DNA of 64,000 nucleotides from an uncultured Erythrobacter sp. (GTDB taxonomy: Bacteria > Pseudomonadota > Alphaproteobacteria > Sphingomonadales > Sphingomonadaceae): positions 1,488,001-1,552,000 of the forward strand of contig CANMZA010000001.1 of assembly GCA_947502305.1 (NCBI GenBank). The letters are read 5' to 3'. Made by a program: the position numbers and the translations under genes. This document shows positions 51,879 to 61,522 of the stretch, one piece after another (position 1 is the stretch's first letter; every line of letters starts with the position of its first letter). Under the pieces are notes generated by a model, which saw nothing but the letters and a program-made list of their open reading frames with translations, did not search any database and was not told the DNA's origin.

Positions 51879-54800
51879 TTACCAAGAAACTTGGAAGCCG
51901 CCGCGTGCGCCGACTTCGCCGCTGTCGAAGCCAACGCCCATACCGGCCGAAACCGACGCATTGTCCGAAACCCGCGCGCTGACGGCGAATGTGCCCGCGC
52001 CTTGGTTTTCGAAATAACCAACGCCGCCCGACAGAGCAAAGCTGCTGCCGGGTGCCAATGCTGGGCTTTCCATCGCCAGCGCCATTGCGACGCCTTCATT
52101 GGCGCGGTCGATCGCCTGACGGTTGGTTTCAGTGAGGCTGAACAATGTGTCCACCCGGCTGGTGTTCGACGCGGTCAGTGTTTGCAGCGCGAGGATATCG
52201 GACGCATTCGCCGCGATCCCTGCGCTGTTGGTGTCGACCCCGGCTTGCGAGGCAAAGGTGCTCGTGCTGCCGGTGAGTGTTGAACGGCCCAATGTGCCGG
52301 TCGCGTCGCTGGTTACGAAGAAAAGGCCGCCCGTCTGGCTGTTGGTGCTGGCATCAAGCGATGCGACCACAACCTGCCCGTCATTGGCCGCCACTGCGCC
52401 CTGACCGATGGCCACCGAATTTGCGCCGGTTGCCGAAGCCTCTGCACCCAGAGCAATCGCCCCGGCCCCGCTGGCCGCCGCATTGTCGCCGACTGCGATG
52501 GATTGCATTCCGCTGGCCGCGGCTGCTTCACCAACGGCGAGTGAGCGAACGCCCGAAGCGTTGGCGAGATGGCCGAAGGCTTGCGCCCGTTCCGCCGTCG
52601 CCTCAGCGCGCCAACCAAATGCGGTTGCGCCCGCCCCCATTGCCAAAGCCTGGCCGCCGACCACTGTGGTCGAAGCGCCGCTGGCGACAGTTGCCCGGCC
52701 AGCCGCACCGTCCCGGTTGCCGCCAATGGCGATCGAATCGCCTCCGGTGGCTTGCGATGCGTTACCGATAGCAATCGAGTTGCTGCCCGATGCAACGGCG
52801 TCTTCTGCCGCGGCAAAGCTTTGGTCGCCGGATGCCGTAGTCTGGTGACCAACGGCGGTTGCCATTGCGCCGGTGGCTTCTGCTTGCCAGCCAAACGCAC
52901 TTGCGCCCGGCGTGTTAGCAATACTCTCGCCGCCAATCGCAGTGGTCGAATTGCCAGAGGCAAGCGCACTGTCCCCCAAGGCCAAGGCATCGATGCCAGT
53001 TGCGATGGCTTCATTGCCGATTGCGGTTGAAAAATCGCTTTGCGCATCGGCATTTTCGCCAATCGCCAATGACCGTTCACCTTGCGCCGTGGCGAGATGG
53101 CCGAACGCTTGCGCCCGTTCACCCGTCGCCATTGCGCGCCAACCGTAAGCCGATGCGCCTGCCCCCATCGCGACCGATTCGCCGCCAACTGCCGTAGTCG
53201 AATTGCTGAGCGCCTGAGCGCCTGTGCCCGCATCGTCGCCGCCAATGGCAACCGCATCAATGCCGGTCGCCAGCGAATCGTTGCCAATCGCAATCGCCGC
53301 ATCGCCGGTTGCCGAAGCATCGCCGCCAGTGGTGTTCACCTCAAAGAAACGCAATTCCTGCGTGTTTGCGGCGCTTCCGGCTGAGTTGGCCGCAATTGCT
53401 GTCGCATTGGCGCTGATATTGCCGGTATTGGTGGTGATCGCCGCCGCATTGGTCGCAATGTCGCCGGTGTTGGTGGCAATCGCAGCGGTGTTGGTGCCGA
53501 TTGCCGTCGTGTTCGTCGCGATATTGCCTGCGTTGGTGCCAATCGCAGCTGTGTTGCCTGCGATATTGCCAGCATTCGTACCAATCGCCGTCGTGTTGCC
53601 TGCGATGTTACCAGCGTTGGTGCCAATCGCGGCCGTGTTGCCCGCAATGTTACCAGCGTTGGTGCCAATCGCCGCGGTATTCCCAGCGATGTTACCGGCA
53701 TTCGCACCAATCGCAGTTGTATTGCCCGCGATATTGCCAGCATTTGTGCCAATCGCCGTCGTGTTTGCCGCAACATCCGCCGCAGAGGCGAGCGTTGTCA
53801 CATCGACACCCTGGCCCAGCGTACCATCCGCATCGACCGTGGTCACAAAGGTCGCGCCGGTCTGTGCCGCGCTGCTTGCGGCAAGGTCGCCTACAGTGAC
53901 GGAACTGCCCGCGCCGCCAAGAACAATCTGATTGGCCCGCGCCGCAGCAGCAGAAGCGCCAATCGCAACCGATCCATCAAATCCAGCAATGGCTGCATCG
54001 CCGAGCGCGACTGAGCCAACACCGCCAGCCGAGCTGAGGTTACCAACCGCGATCGAACGTTCGGCAGAAGCATCGGCCGATTCGCCGACCGCCAGAGAGC
54101 GAACGCCATTGGCATTGGCCAAGTGACCAAACGCCTGTGCCCGCTCTGCCCCGGCAACCGCGCGCCAACCAATGGCTGTTGCACCGGCGCCGTTGGCGAA
54201 GGATTCGCCGCCAATGGCCGTGGTCGAGTTACCAACCGCTGCAGCGCCGAAGCCAGCATCATCGCCGCCAATTGCGAGGGCATCGACGCCCGCCGCGACC
54301 GAAGCGTTACCGATAGCAATCGAAGCAAGCCCGTCCGATTCCGCATTGTCACCCTGTGCAATCGAGAAATCGCTATTGGCAATCGCCGCTTCACCAATGG
54401 CAAGTGAGCGAACGCCCAAAGCCTGCGCCAAGTGACCAAACGCTTGTGCGCGTTCTGCCGAAGCAACCGAGCGCCAACCAATCGAGGTCGCACCTGCGCC
54501 CTGAGCCAATGCCTCGCCGCCAATCGCTGTGGTGGAATTACCAACCGCGGCAGCGCCAAAGCCAGCATCGTCGCCGCCGATAGCAAGAGCGTCGACGCCT
54601 GCTGCGACTGATGAGTTACCAATCGCAATCGAAGCCAAACCGTCCGATTCAGCATTGTCGCCTTGAGCAATCGAGAAATCGCTATTGGCCGTTGCCGCCT
54701 CACCAATGGCTAATGAGCGAACACCCAATGCATTGGCCAAGTGGCCGAACGCTTGCGCTCGTTCTGCCGACGCAACCGAGCGCCAACCAATCGAGGTCGC

Positions 54801-55667
54801 ACCTGCGCCCTGAGCCAGAGCCTCGCCGCCAATGGCCGTGGTCGAGTTACCGACAGCCGCCGCACCGAACCCAGCATCATCGCCGCCAATTGCGAGCGCA
54901 TCGACACCCGAAGCAACCGAAGCGTTACCGATAGCAATCGAAGCAAGCCCGTCCGATTCTGCATTGTCACCCTGAGCAATCGAGAAATCGCTATTAGCCG
55001 TCGCCGCTTCACCAATCGCCAGCGAACGCACGCCGAGCGCATTGGCCAAGTGGCCGAACGCCTGAGCACGCTCTGCAGAAGCGACCGAACGCCAACCAAT
55101 TGAGGTTGCACCCGCGCCATCTGCAATCGCTTCGCCACCTACCGCTGTGGTCGAATTGCTCAGCGCCTGCGCGCCGGTGCCGTTATTGTCGCCGCCAATG
55201 GCGACGGCATCGACGCCAGTTGCCACCGAATCGTTACCCAGAGCGATGGAGCCAACGCCTGTTGCATTGGCCTCAAAACCGACGGCGGTCGAGAATACGC
55301 CGAATCCGCGCGCATTCGTGCCGATTGCGGTGGCAAAATTCTGATTGGCATTCGCAACCGAACCCACCGCAACCGCGCCCGTTGCCGTGGCGCGTGCATT
55401 CTGACCGACTGCGGTTGAGTTCAAACCAGTGGCGTTGGAACTATCGCCCACCGCGGTAGAATCTTCACCGCTAGCATTTGCGTCTTCACCGCAGGCCAGC
55501 GAATCGTCGCCAGTCGCGGTCGCGCCGCCGGTAACACCGGGATCAAGCAAACAGACATCTTGCGCGTTTGCAGGCGTAGATGCGGCGCCCATCCCGACCG
55601 CCACAGCAATAGCGGCGCTGGATGCAGTAATGCTCAAAGCAGAAATTTTAATTGTATTGAAAGCCAT
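51879..55667 (-). CDS. Trimeric autotransporter adhesin (YadA-like)
   Basis: 1262 aa. A signal peptide (about 1-35) is followed by a very long YadA/Hep_Hag head region built from 14-residue-type AIG-x-A repeats. Within it lies a block of three near-identical 103-residue units. A stalk of 14-residue NTTAIGTNAGNIAG-type repeats (seven or so) comes next, then a second head stretch, and a C-terminal coiled coil with YadA-type membrane anchor ending in Phe-Gln-Val-Ser-Trp. The trimeric anchor inserts a 12-stranded barrel in the outer membrane, probably with Bam help. Adhesion to surfaces or cells is expected. The repeats may allow length variation. A candidate promoter lies upstream. Confidence 0.93.
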   Translation of the reverse strand: MAFNTIKISALSITASSAAIAVAVGMGAASTPANAQDVCLLDPGVTGGATATGDDSLACGEDANASGEDSTAVGDSSNATGLNSTAVGQNARATATGAVAVGSVANANQNFATAIGTNARGFGVFSTAVGFEANATGVGSIALGNDSVATGVDAVAIGGDNNGTGAQALSNSTTAVGGEAIADGAGATSIGWRSVASAERAQAFGHLANALGVRSLAIGEAATANSDFSIAQGDNAESDGLASIAIGNASVASGVDALAIGGDDAGFGAAAVGNSTTAIGGEALAQGAGATSIGWRSVASAERAQAFGHLANALGVRSLAIGEAATANSDFSIAQGDNAESDGLASIAIGNSSVAAGVDALAIGGDDAGFGAAAVGNSTTAIGGEALAQGAGATSIGWRSVASAERAQAFGHLAQALGVRSLAIGEAAIANSDFSIAQGDNAESDGLASIAIGNASVAAGVDALAIGGDDAGFGAAAVGNSTTAIGGESFANGAGATAIGWRAVAGAERAQAFGHLANANGVRSLAVGESADASAERSIAVGNLSSAGGVGSVALGDAAIAGFDGSVAIGASAAAARANQIVLGGAGSSVTVGDLAASSAAQTGATFVTTVDADGTLGQGVDVTTLASAADVAANTTAIGTNAGNIAGNTTAIGANAGNIAGNTAAIGTNAGNIAGNTAAIGTNAGNIAGNTTAIGTNAGNIAGNTAAIGTNAGNIATNTTAIGTNTAAIATNTGDIATNAAAITTNTGNISANATAIAANSAGSAANTQELRFFEVNTTGGDASATGDAAIAIGNDSLATGIDAVAIGGDDAGTGAQALSNSTTAVGGESVAMGAGASAYGWRAMATGERAQAFGHLATAQGERSLAIGENADAQSDFSTAIGNEAIATGIDALALGDSALASGNSTTAIGGESIANTPGASAFGWQAEATGAMATAVGHQTTASGDQSFAAAEDAVASGSNSIAIGNASQATGGDSIAIGGNRDGAAGRATVASGASTTVVGGQALAMGAGATAFGWRAEATAERAQAFGHLANASGVRSLAVGEAAAASGMQSIAVGDNAAASGAGAIALGAEASATGANSVAIGQGAVAANDGQVVVASLDASTNSQTGGLFFVTSDATGTLGRSTLTGSTSTFASQAGVDTNSAGIAANASDILALQTLTASNTSRVDTLFSLTETNRQAIDRANEGVAMALAMESPALAPGSSFALSGGVGYFENQGAGTFAVSARVSDNASVSAGMGVGFDSGEVGARGGFQVSW
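53470..53780 (-). repeat. 42-bp tandem repeats in adhesin stalk
   Basis: About seven direct repeats of 42 bp encode 14-residue units of TTAIGTNAGNIAGN type, differing mainly by Thr/Ala and silent changes. Boundaries are approximate. They form a trimeric coiled-coil-like stalk. Confidence 0.8.
54070..55125 (-). repeat. 309-bp tandem repeats in adhesin head
   Basis: Three full units of 309 bp (103 codons) with an incomplete fourth. Homologous points such as the CGAGAAATCGCTATT string fall at 54363, 54672 and 54981, exactly 309 bp apart. Copies are very similar at DNA level, indicating recent duplication or gene conversion. End points are approximate. Confidence 0.85.
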
Positions 55668-56003
55668 CAGACAATTCCCCCAATTCAGCGCAATCGATGT
55701 GATGCGCCGATGAATGTTGAACTGCGACTCGATCCGGATTGGAGCTGCAGATTGCCTGCATTACTGCGTTTTCGCAGCTATCGCCCCCCGTGTTACGTGG
55801 TGGCTATAACTGATCGCACGCATTTGGCAAAGCCGCCAAAATGCCGGTATTAACCCTAGGATTCCTGCAAATCTGGGGTTACCGGGATTGCGCTAATGGG
55901 TTTTACACAACAATTGGCCACTTGAATATTTTGCCCGGCGGGCACCACTGCGGTGCGTCTAACGGGGTTGCGGAATGCGCAATTTTTGACAAGAGCAGGC
56001 GGA
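55668..56003. other. Divergent intergenic region, adhesin / astD
   Basis: 336 bp without a supported gene. It contains the candidate adhesin promoter and, at its right end, the AGGCGGA SD for the astD GTG start. Nothing else was recognised. Confidence 0.4.
55803..55830 (-). promoter_or_regulatory. Candidate sigma-70-type promoter for the adhesin
   Basis: On the minus strand, TTGCCA (-35) and TATAGC (-10) are separated by 16 bp, 136 bp before the adhesin ATG. The match is moderate and no start site is known. Confidence 0.3.
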
Positions 56004-57416
56004 GTGACTGAAAGCATTCTTGTTTCCTATGCCCCGGCAACGGGCGAAGAATTGTGGCGCGGGGCGCATGGCGATGTTGACGAGGCCGTCAGCCGCGCCC
56101 GCCGCGCATGGCCCGCTTGGGCGGCGCTGGCGCTAGGCAATCGCATCGAAATCGCGCGGCGTTTCGCCAATGAAGTGCGCGCCGATCATGAAAAGATCGC
56201 CGACCTAATCGCCGCAGAAGCAGGCAAACCCCAATGGGAAGCCCGCACCGAAGTCGACGCCGTTATCGCCAAAATCGACATATCTGTTCAGGCCTATGCA
56301 GAGCGGACCGGCAAGAAAAAGCTCGACAGCGCGTTGCAAGGCAGCGCCGCTGTGCGCCACAAACCGCACGGCGTCATGGCGGTGCTGGGCCCGTATAATT
56401 TCCCGGCGCATTTGCCCAATGGCCACATGATCCCGGCATTGATTGCGGGCAATGTGGTGCTGTTCAAACCGTCTGAAAAAACGCCCGCCGTGGGTGAGGC
56501 TTTGCTGGAATGTTGGAAACGCAGCGGCGCGCCCGATGACACGATGCAAGTGATCATTGGCGGCCCTGATGAAGGCAAGATGATGGTCGCGCATCCAGGC
56601 GTTGACGGCGTCTTGTTTACCGGATCGGCGCAAGCAGGGATCGCAATCAACCGCAAATTGGCGGCCAATCCAGGCAAACTCGTCGCGCTGGAAATGGGCG
56701 GCAACAATCCGATTGTGGTGATCGACACGCCCAAACTGACGGATGCCGCCGCACTGGTGATTCAAAGCGCCTTTACCTCCGCCGGGCAGCGTTGCACTGC
56801 CGCACGCCGTTTGATTGTGGTGGACAGCGTCTATGATGCTTTGATGGGCGAATTGCTGCCGATGGCGCGCAAATTGCTGGTCGGTGATCCGTTTGCAGAA
56901 CCGCAGCCCTTTATGGGCCCGGTGATCGATAATGACACCGCCGACAGGTTGAGTGAGAGTTTTCTGGCGCTGTTAACAGCGGGCGGGAAGGCTTTGATGC
57001 ATATGCGCAAAACCGATCCTGATCGGCCGTTTCTGACCCCGGGTATTATCGACACGACGGCGATCCCTGATCGTCCAGATGTCGAATTGTTTGGCCCAAT
57101 TTTGCAAGTGATCCGCGTACCGGACCTCGACGCTGCCATTGCGGAGGCGAATAATACGCGGTTTGGACTGTCGGCGTCCTTGGTCGGCGGAACGCCAGAC
57201 GATTACGGGCGGTTTTGGGCGAATATTCGGGCCGGGATTATCAATTGGAACCGGCCGACGAATGGGGCGTCTTCCTCTGCGCCATTTGGCGGGATCGGCC
57301 TGTCAGGCAATCACCGCCCGGCGGCCTATTACGCGGCCGATTATTGCGCCTATCCGGTCGCAAGCAGCGAGATGGATCAACCGCGCGCGAATATTGGCGT
57401 CGGCATGAAGGAGTAA
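56004..57416 (+). CDS. astD: Succinylglutamate-semialdehyde dehydrogenase
   Basis: 470 aa NAD-dependent aldehyde dehydrogenase of the arginine succinyltransferase pathway. The conserved VLGPYNFPAHLPNGHMIPALIAGN, LEMGGNNP (catalytic Glu region) and SAGQRCTAARR (catalytic Cys264) are present and specific to AstD. PFGGIGLSGNHRPAAYYAADYCAYP is another AstD hallmark at the C-terminus. GTG 56004 with the SD AGGCGGA is used; an upstream in-frame start at 55953 has no SD. No other ast gene (astA, astB, astC, astE) is next to it in this window. Confidence 0.94.
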   Translation: MTESILVSYAPATGEELWRGAHGDVDEAVSRARRAWPAWAALALGNRIEIARRFANEVRADHEKIADLIAAEAGKPQWEARTEVDAVIAKIDISVQAYAERTGKKKLDSALQGSAAVRHKPHGVMAVLGPYNFPAHLPNGHMIPALIAGNVVLFKPSEKTPAVGEALLECWKRSGAPDDTMQVIIGGPDEGKMMVAHPGVDGVLFTGSAQAGIAINRKLAANPGKLVALEMGGNNPIVVIDTPKLTDAAALVIQSAFTSAGQRCTAARRLIVVDSVYDALMGELLPMARKLLVGDPFAEPQPFMGPVIDNDTADRLSESFLALLTAGGKALMHMRKTDPDRPFLTPGIIDTTAIPDRPDVELFGPILQVIRVPDLDAAIAEANNTRFGLSASLVGGTPDDYGRFWANIRAGIINWNRPTNGASSSAPFGGIGLSGNHRPAAYYAADYCAYPVASSEMDQPRANIGVGMKE

Positions 57417-57438
57417 AGTAGCCGCTCCAATTCGTGCT

Positions 57439-58173
57439 CTATTTTCTCCAATGCACCACATCAATTTCGGTCATACCGCTTGGCCCGGCGCGCACATGCA
57501 CCGCAACTTGTTGATCACGGCGTTCACCGCGCAATTGCATTTCTGGTGAAGCGAAGATTTCCATACGGAAACGCTCACGGTCGGCCTTGGTAAAATGATA
57601 TTCAAGCGCATCGTCGATGCTGACAGGCGTCAGATAACGCACGACGCGAACGACGCAGGTGCCCTGATCGACGCCTGCGGCCTGCTGCACCATGCCATGC
57701 GGCATAATGGAAGAGGTCGGCGGCATCGCGGTTGACCATTGCAGATCGCCATCCAAATCACCGATGCAATCCTCGCGCCCGCCCACCGCTTTGACGATTT
57801 CGCCTGCGGTGTTGAGATCGGCAAGCGACGCGCTGCCTTCGGCGCTTGATGCGGCGGGCAAGGCGGGTATCTGGCCATTTTCGAGCAGTTCCAATCGGGC
57901 CGCTTCGCGTGCCCGATTTGCCGCATCATCGCGCGCCTCAAACGGAGGGAGCGGATGCCCATCGCGGAATGTGATCACAGCATTGGCTTCATTGCGCCAC
58001 GCCAAATCGGGATCGACCATTAAAGGATCATTCAACGCACGCGAAAGCAGAGGATCTTGCCCCACGACTTGGACGGGCGCGTCGACCTGCTCCTCTGCGC
58101 ATGCAGCAAGAGACAGGGCCGCAATTGGCGCACAAGCCAAGGCGATCAGGCGAGGGATTACACGGCTTTCCAT
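57439..58173 (-). CDS. Predicted lipoprotein of unknown function
   Basis: 244 aa. A signal with lipobox LAAC (near residue 26) followed by AEEQVD marks a lipoprotein. The body has no family I recognise. Features are an acidic-basic helix (DAANRAREAARLELLENG, about 85-102), a Cys pair (EDCIGDLDG near 135 and GTCVVRVVRY near 175, possible disulphide) and a C-terminal VHVRAGPSGMTEIDVVHWRK strand. ATG 58173 gives a clean signal peptide; the frame reaches 58413 without support. It is convergent with astD. Confidence 0.75.
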   Translation of the reverse strand: MESRVIPRLIALACAPIAALSLAACAEEQVDAPVQVVGQDPLLSRALNDPLMVDPDLAWRNEANAVITFRDGHPLPPFEARDDAANRAREAARLELLENGQIPALPAASSAEGSASLADLNTAGEIVKAVGGREDCIGDLDGDLQWSTAMPPTSSIMPHGMVQQAAGVDQGTCVVRVVRYLTPVSIDDALEYHFTKADRERFRMEIFASPEMQLRGERRDQQVAVHVRAGPSGMTEIDVVHWRK

Positions 58174-58562
58174 CGCGACTGTTTGACCGATTTTGGTTAA
58201 TTTTCGCTCTACTGTGATCGAGCAGGTTTTGTCATCCGGCGGGCGGACAATTGCGCACCAATTGAAAACGCCCCCACACCCCGATTCGGGCGTGAGAGCG
58301 TCTTCCACGGTCGGTGGGGACCGCGCCCGGATCACATGGTGGGAGTGACCCAAGTGGGGAAAGGCAGCGTCAAAGGTGGTGTGGGTGAAGACGCCCCTCC
58401 ATCCTGTGTTCATTTATAACCGGCACAATATGAACGACCTCGGAGCAGGATGTTAGGATTTGTTCATCTTTGAGAGCTTCAACATAAACAAATGCCGATA
58501 ACAGCCACGGTCGTCTACTTCTCTTGCGGTGCTTGCTCGGGCGGCCTAGGGGGCGGATGCTC
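58174..58562. other. Intergenic region with a structured segment
   Basis: 389 bp without a supported gene, upstream of both the lipoprotein (minus) and rarD (plus). GCGTCTTC (58298-58305) pairs with GAAGACGC (58387-58394), extended by CAC/GTG. Inside, GGTC / GACC (58309-58322) forms a small hairpin. This could be an unannotated structured RNA or a regulatory element; no known RNA consensus matched. Confidence 0.4.
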
Positions 58563-59489
58563 ATGACAAGCGATCCCCAAAACTCCTCCGATGACGCGCC
58601 ATCTGGCCTGCCCGCTGCGCTCGGTGCCTATTTGCTCTGGGGGTTTTTGCCGCTCTATCTGTTGCTCGTCACCAGCGTCCCGCCATTCGAATTTGTCGGC
58701 TGGCGGATCATTTGGACCTTGCCGTTTTGCTTGATTATTGTGGCCTTGCGCAAACAATTCCCTGCTTTGCGCGCGGCAATCGCCAATCCGCGCACATTGT
58801 TGGCACTATTTTTCAGCGCCCTTCTGATCGCGACGAATTGGTTCGTTTACATCTGGGCTATCATGGAAAATCAGGTTTATGCCGCCAGCCTGGGCTATTA
58901 TCTCAACCCGCTCTTGAATGTGCTGCTCGGCACATTGCTGCTGGGTGAGAAATTGACCAAATGGCAATGGCTGGCCGTGGCTATTGCTGCCAGTGCGGTC
59001 GCCTTGCTGTCGGCAGGCGCGATCACGACCTTGTGGATTAGCCTGACACTCGCTTTCAGCTTTGGGCTGTATGGCATTGTTCGCAAACAAGTTGATGTTG
59101 GGTCATTGCCTGGCCTGACGATTGAAAGCGCAATCCTGCTGCTGCCGGCAATGGGCATTGCGGGGTGGTATGCGGGCACCGCGGCGGGCACGTCTTTCGG
59201 CAATGATTGGTTCCTCAGCGCGGCGATCATCTTTTCCGGCGTGGTGACGGCAGTGCCGCTCTTGTTGTTTGCCATTGCGGCAAAGCGGATGAGTTATTCG
59301 ACGCTGGGCTTTATCCAATATCTCGCGCCGACAATTGTCTTCATCCTCGGCCTAACCGTGTTTGGCGCGCAATTGCGCCCGGTCCAATTGGGCAGTTTTG
59401 TTCTGATCTGGATTGCGGTCGCGATCTTTGTTGCCGATCTTTGGGTTCGGACCCGCCGCGCCAAAGCCGCTGCGAAGGCAGAGGCTTAA
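58563..59489 (+). CDS. rarD: EamA-family permease RarD
   Basis: 308 aa with about ten membrane helices in two EamA repeats, typical of the drug/metabolite transporter superfamily. RarD-specific stretches include [41 protein letters not shown], and [15 protein letters not shown]. The substrate is unknown (the name comes from an E. coli chloramphenicol-sensitivity annotation). ATG 58563 is chosen; ATG 58557 adds two residues. Its stop overlaps that of the convergent pyrC gene by 4 bp. Confidence 0.92.
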   Translation: MTSDPQNSSDDAPSGLPAALGAYLLWGFLPLYLLLVTSVPPFEFVGWRIIWTLPFCLIIVALRKQFPALRAAIANPRTLLALFFSALLIATNWFVYIWAIMENQVYAASLGYYLNPLLNVLLGTLLLGEKLTKWQWLAVAIAASAVALLSAGAITTLWISLTLAFSFGLYGIVRKQVDVGSLPGLTIESAILLLPAMGIAGWYAGTAAGTSFGNDWFLSAAIIFSGVVTAVPLLLFAIAAKRMSYSTLGFIQYLAPTIVFILGLTVFGAQLRPVQLGSFVLIWIAVAIFVADLWVRTRRAKAAAKAEA

Positions 59490-60535
59490 TCGGCAATCCG
59501 CCAGCCGAGCGTCTGCCCAGCATGCCACGGAACAATGTCTTCGCCGGTCAATTCTAAGCTGTCAGGGACGGGTACTTCCGCACGTTCCAACGTGATGCTG
59601 TCCGCGTTCACCGGCAGGCCATAAAACGCAGGGCCATGCAAAGAAGCAAAGCCCTCGAAATGTTCCAGCGCGCCTTCTTCCTCAAACACCGCCAGATAGC
59701 TTTCCAACGCGAAGGGCGCGTTGAAAATACCCGCACAGCCACAGGACGTTTCTTTCACTTTGCGCAAATGCGGGGCGCTGTCGGTGCCCAAAAAGAACTT
59801 TGGCGAACCCGATGTTGCAGCCGCGCGCAAAGCCAGCCGGTGCGTCTCTCGCTTCGCCACCGGCAGGCAATAATTGTGCGGTTGAATCCCGCCCACGAGC
59901 ATGGCGTTGCGATTGATATGCAAATGTTGCGGCGTGATCGTCGCGGCGACATTCGGCCCGCAATTTTGGACAAATTCCACCGCATCGGCGGTGGTGATAT
60001 GTTCAAAGACTACCTTCAGATTGGGAAAGTCTGCGATAATCCCGCGCAAATGGCGTGCGATAAATTCCGCCTCTCGGTCGAACACGTCAATATCATTGTC
60101 GGTCACTTCCCCGTGAATGCACAGGACGATGCCTTCTGCTTCCATCCGGGCAAGCACCGGGGCGAGTTTTGCCACATCGCTGACGCCGTGCGCTGAATTT
60201 GTGGTGGCATTGGCGGGGTAGAGTTTGGCGGCGGTAAAAATCCCCTGCGCCGCGCCGCGCGCCAGATCATCCGGGTCGGTGGCATCCGTCAGATAGCACG
60301 TCATCAACGGGGTGAAATCCACGCCCGCAGGCACAGCGGCCAAAATCCGATCCCGATATTCTGCCGCCATCGCCGCAATGGTTACCGGCGGGGACAGGTT
60401 CGGCATGACAATCGCGCGGCCAAATTGGCGCGCCGTATAAGGGACAACGCCGCGCATAATATCGCCGTCGCGGAAATGCAGATGCCAATCATCGGGGCGG
60501 CGGATCGTGAGGCGGTTTGGCGTATTCGTGTTCAT
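59486..60535 (-). CDS. pyrC: Dihydroorotase
   Basis: 349 aa zinc amidohydrolase closing the dihydroorotate ring in pyrimidine synthesis. [11 protein letters not shown] (His18 and His20) gives the first metal ligands. [15 protein letters not shown] supplies the carboxylated Lys region, [14 protein letters not shown] a His, and FLGTDSAPH the Asp. This is the shorter PyrC type of E. coli. ATG 60535 starts at the conserved N-terminus. It overlaps rarD only at the stop codons and is divergent from the ATP-grasp gene. Confidence 0.96.
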   Translation of the reverse strand: MNTNTPNRLTIRRPDDWHLHFRDGDIMRGVVPYTARQFGRAIVMPNLSPPVTIAAMAAEYRDRILAAVPAGVDFTPLMTCYLTDATDPDDLARGAAQGIFTAAKLYPANATTNSAHGVSDVAKLAPVLARMEAEGIVLCIHGEVTDNDIDVFDREAEFIARHLRGIIADFPNLKVVFEHITTADAVEFVQNCGPNVAATITPQHLHINRNAMLVGGIQPHNYCLPVAKRETHRLALRAAATSGSPKFFLGTDSAPHLRKVKETSCGCAGIFNAPFALESYLAVFEEEGALEHFEGFASLHGPAFYGLPVNADSITLERAEVPVPDSLELTGEDIVPWHAGQTLGWRIAD

Positions 60536-60601
60536 GCATCCGGTCTTAGGCGGGCAAAGGGGGGCTTTCCAGTCCTGCCTTTCAGCAATAGGGGATTGGG
60601 C

Positions 60602-61522
60602 ATGACCACAATCGGATTTTTAGCGTGCGAGACGACCCTGCCCAATGCAGGCGAGGAGCGTCGAGGTGATGCCTTTGAGCATGATTTGATGATCGCTGCT
60701 TTGGTGCCTGCATTTAAAACGGCTGGTCTCACCCTGCGCATCATCGGGTGGGAAGCGCCGCTGGAGCAATTTTCCGGGATCGACGCCGTCATGCTGGGAA
60801 CCGCGTGGGATTATCAGGACAAAGCACAGGCGTTCTTAGGCAAGCTCGACGCTTTGGAAGCCAGCGGGATTATCGTGTGCAATTCGCACGATATCGTGCG
60901 GTGGAACATCACCAAGACATATTTGCGCGAATTGGCAGAGCGCGGCGCAGCGACGATACCGACGCGGTGGATGAATGACGTAACCGCCGCCGATGCACGC
61001 GCAGCGATGGACGCGTTTGAATGCGATAAAATTGTGGTCAAACGCCAGATTGGCGCGGGCGCTTTGGGGCAAGAATTGCTGGTTCGCGATGCGTTGCCGC
61101 CTGCTGATTGGCGCTTTGGCCATGCCGCGATGGTGCAACCATTTTTGCCTGCCATCGCGGAGGAAGGTGAACTCAGTTTTATCTTTATCGGCGGCGAGTT
61201 AAGCCATGCGGTGCGCAAGCGCCCGGCAAAGGGCGAATACCGCATTCAATCGCTTTATGGCGGCTTGGAAGACGCACACACACCTTCTGCGGAAGAAGTC
61301 GCAGCCGCAGGCGACATTATCGCGGCGCTTCCTAATTTTGGAGCGTCTGAGCCGCCGCTTTATGCGCGGATTGATATGCTGCGCGGGGATGATCGCCCAG
61401 ATGGCAAAAACCTGATGGTTATGGAAGCCGAGATGATCGAACCCTATCTCTATCCTGAACAAGGCCCGCAATTGGGCGAGCGCCTAGCCCGCGCAATTTT
61501 GAAAAGAGTTGGATCCCAGTGA
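60602..61522 (+). CDS. ATP-grasp family protein
   Basis: 306 aa. The layout is that of an ATP-grasp ligase: a preATP-grasp segment with [13 protein letters not shown] near residue 60, [17 protein letters not shown] near 140 for the ATP-binding loop, [20 protein letters not shown] near 190, and [19 protein letters not shown] for the metal-binding site. It resembles glutathione-synthetase/RimK-like ligases, but the substrate is unknown. ATG 60602 is preferred; the frame opens at 60425 inside the divergent pyrC. It overlaps ygfZ by GTGA (4 bp), so the two are coupled. Confidence 0.85.
   Translation: MTTIGFLACETTLPNAGEERRGDAFEHDLMIAALVPAFKTAGLTLRIIGWEAPLEQFSGIDAVMLGTAWDYQDKAQAFLGKLDALEASGIIVCNSHDIVRWNITKTYLRELAERGAATIPTRWMNDVTAADARAAMDAFECDKIVVKRQIGAGALGQELLVRDALPPADWRFGHAAMVQPFLPAIAEEGELSFIFIGGELSHAVRKRPAKGEYRIQSLYGGLEDAHTPSAEEVAAAGDIIAALPNFGASEPPLYARIDMLRGDDRPDGKNLMVMEAEMIEPYLYPEQGPQLGERLARAILKRVGSQ

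Noticed and set aside
53470..55125. Regular repeats that could suggest a CRISPR array
   Set aside because: The 42-bp and 309-bp repeats are contiguous, in frame and encode YadA-type units. There are no unique spacers and no cas genes.
58174..58562. 6S or SRP RNA gene
   Set aside because: The structured segment lacks the SRP GGAA tetraloop region and the 6S central bubble pattern. It is kept only as an unexplained structure.
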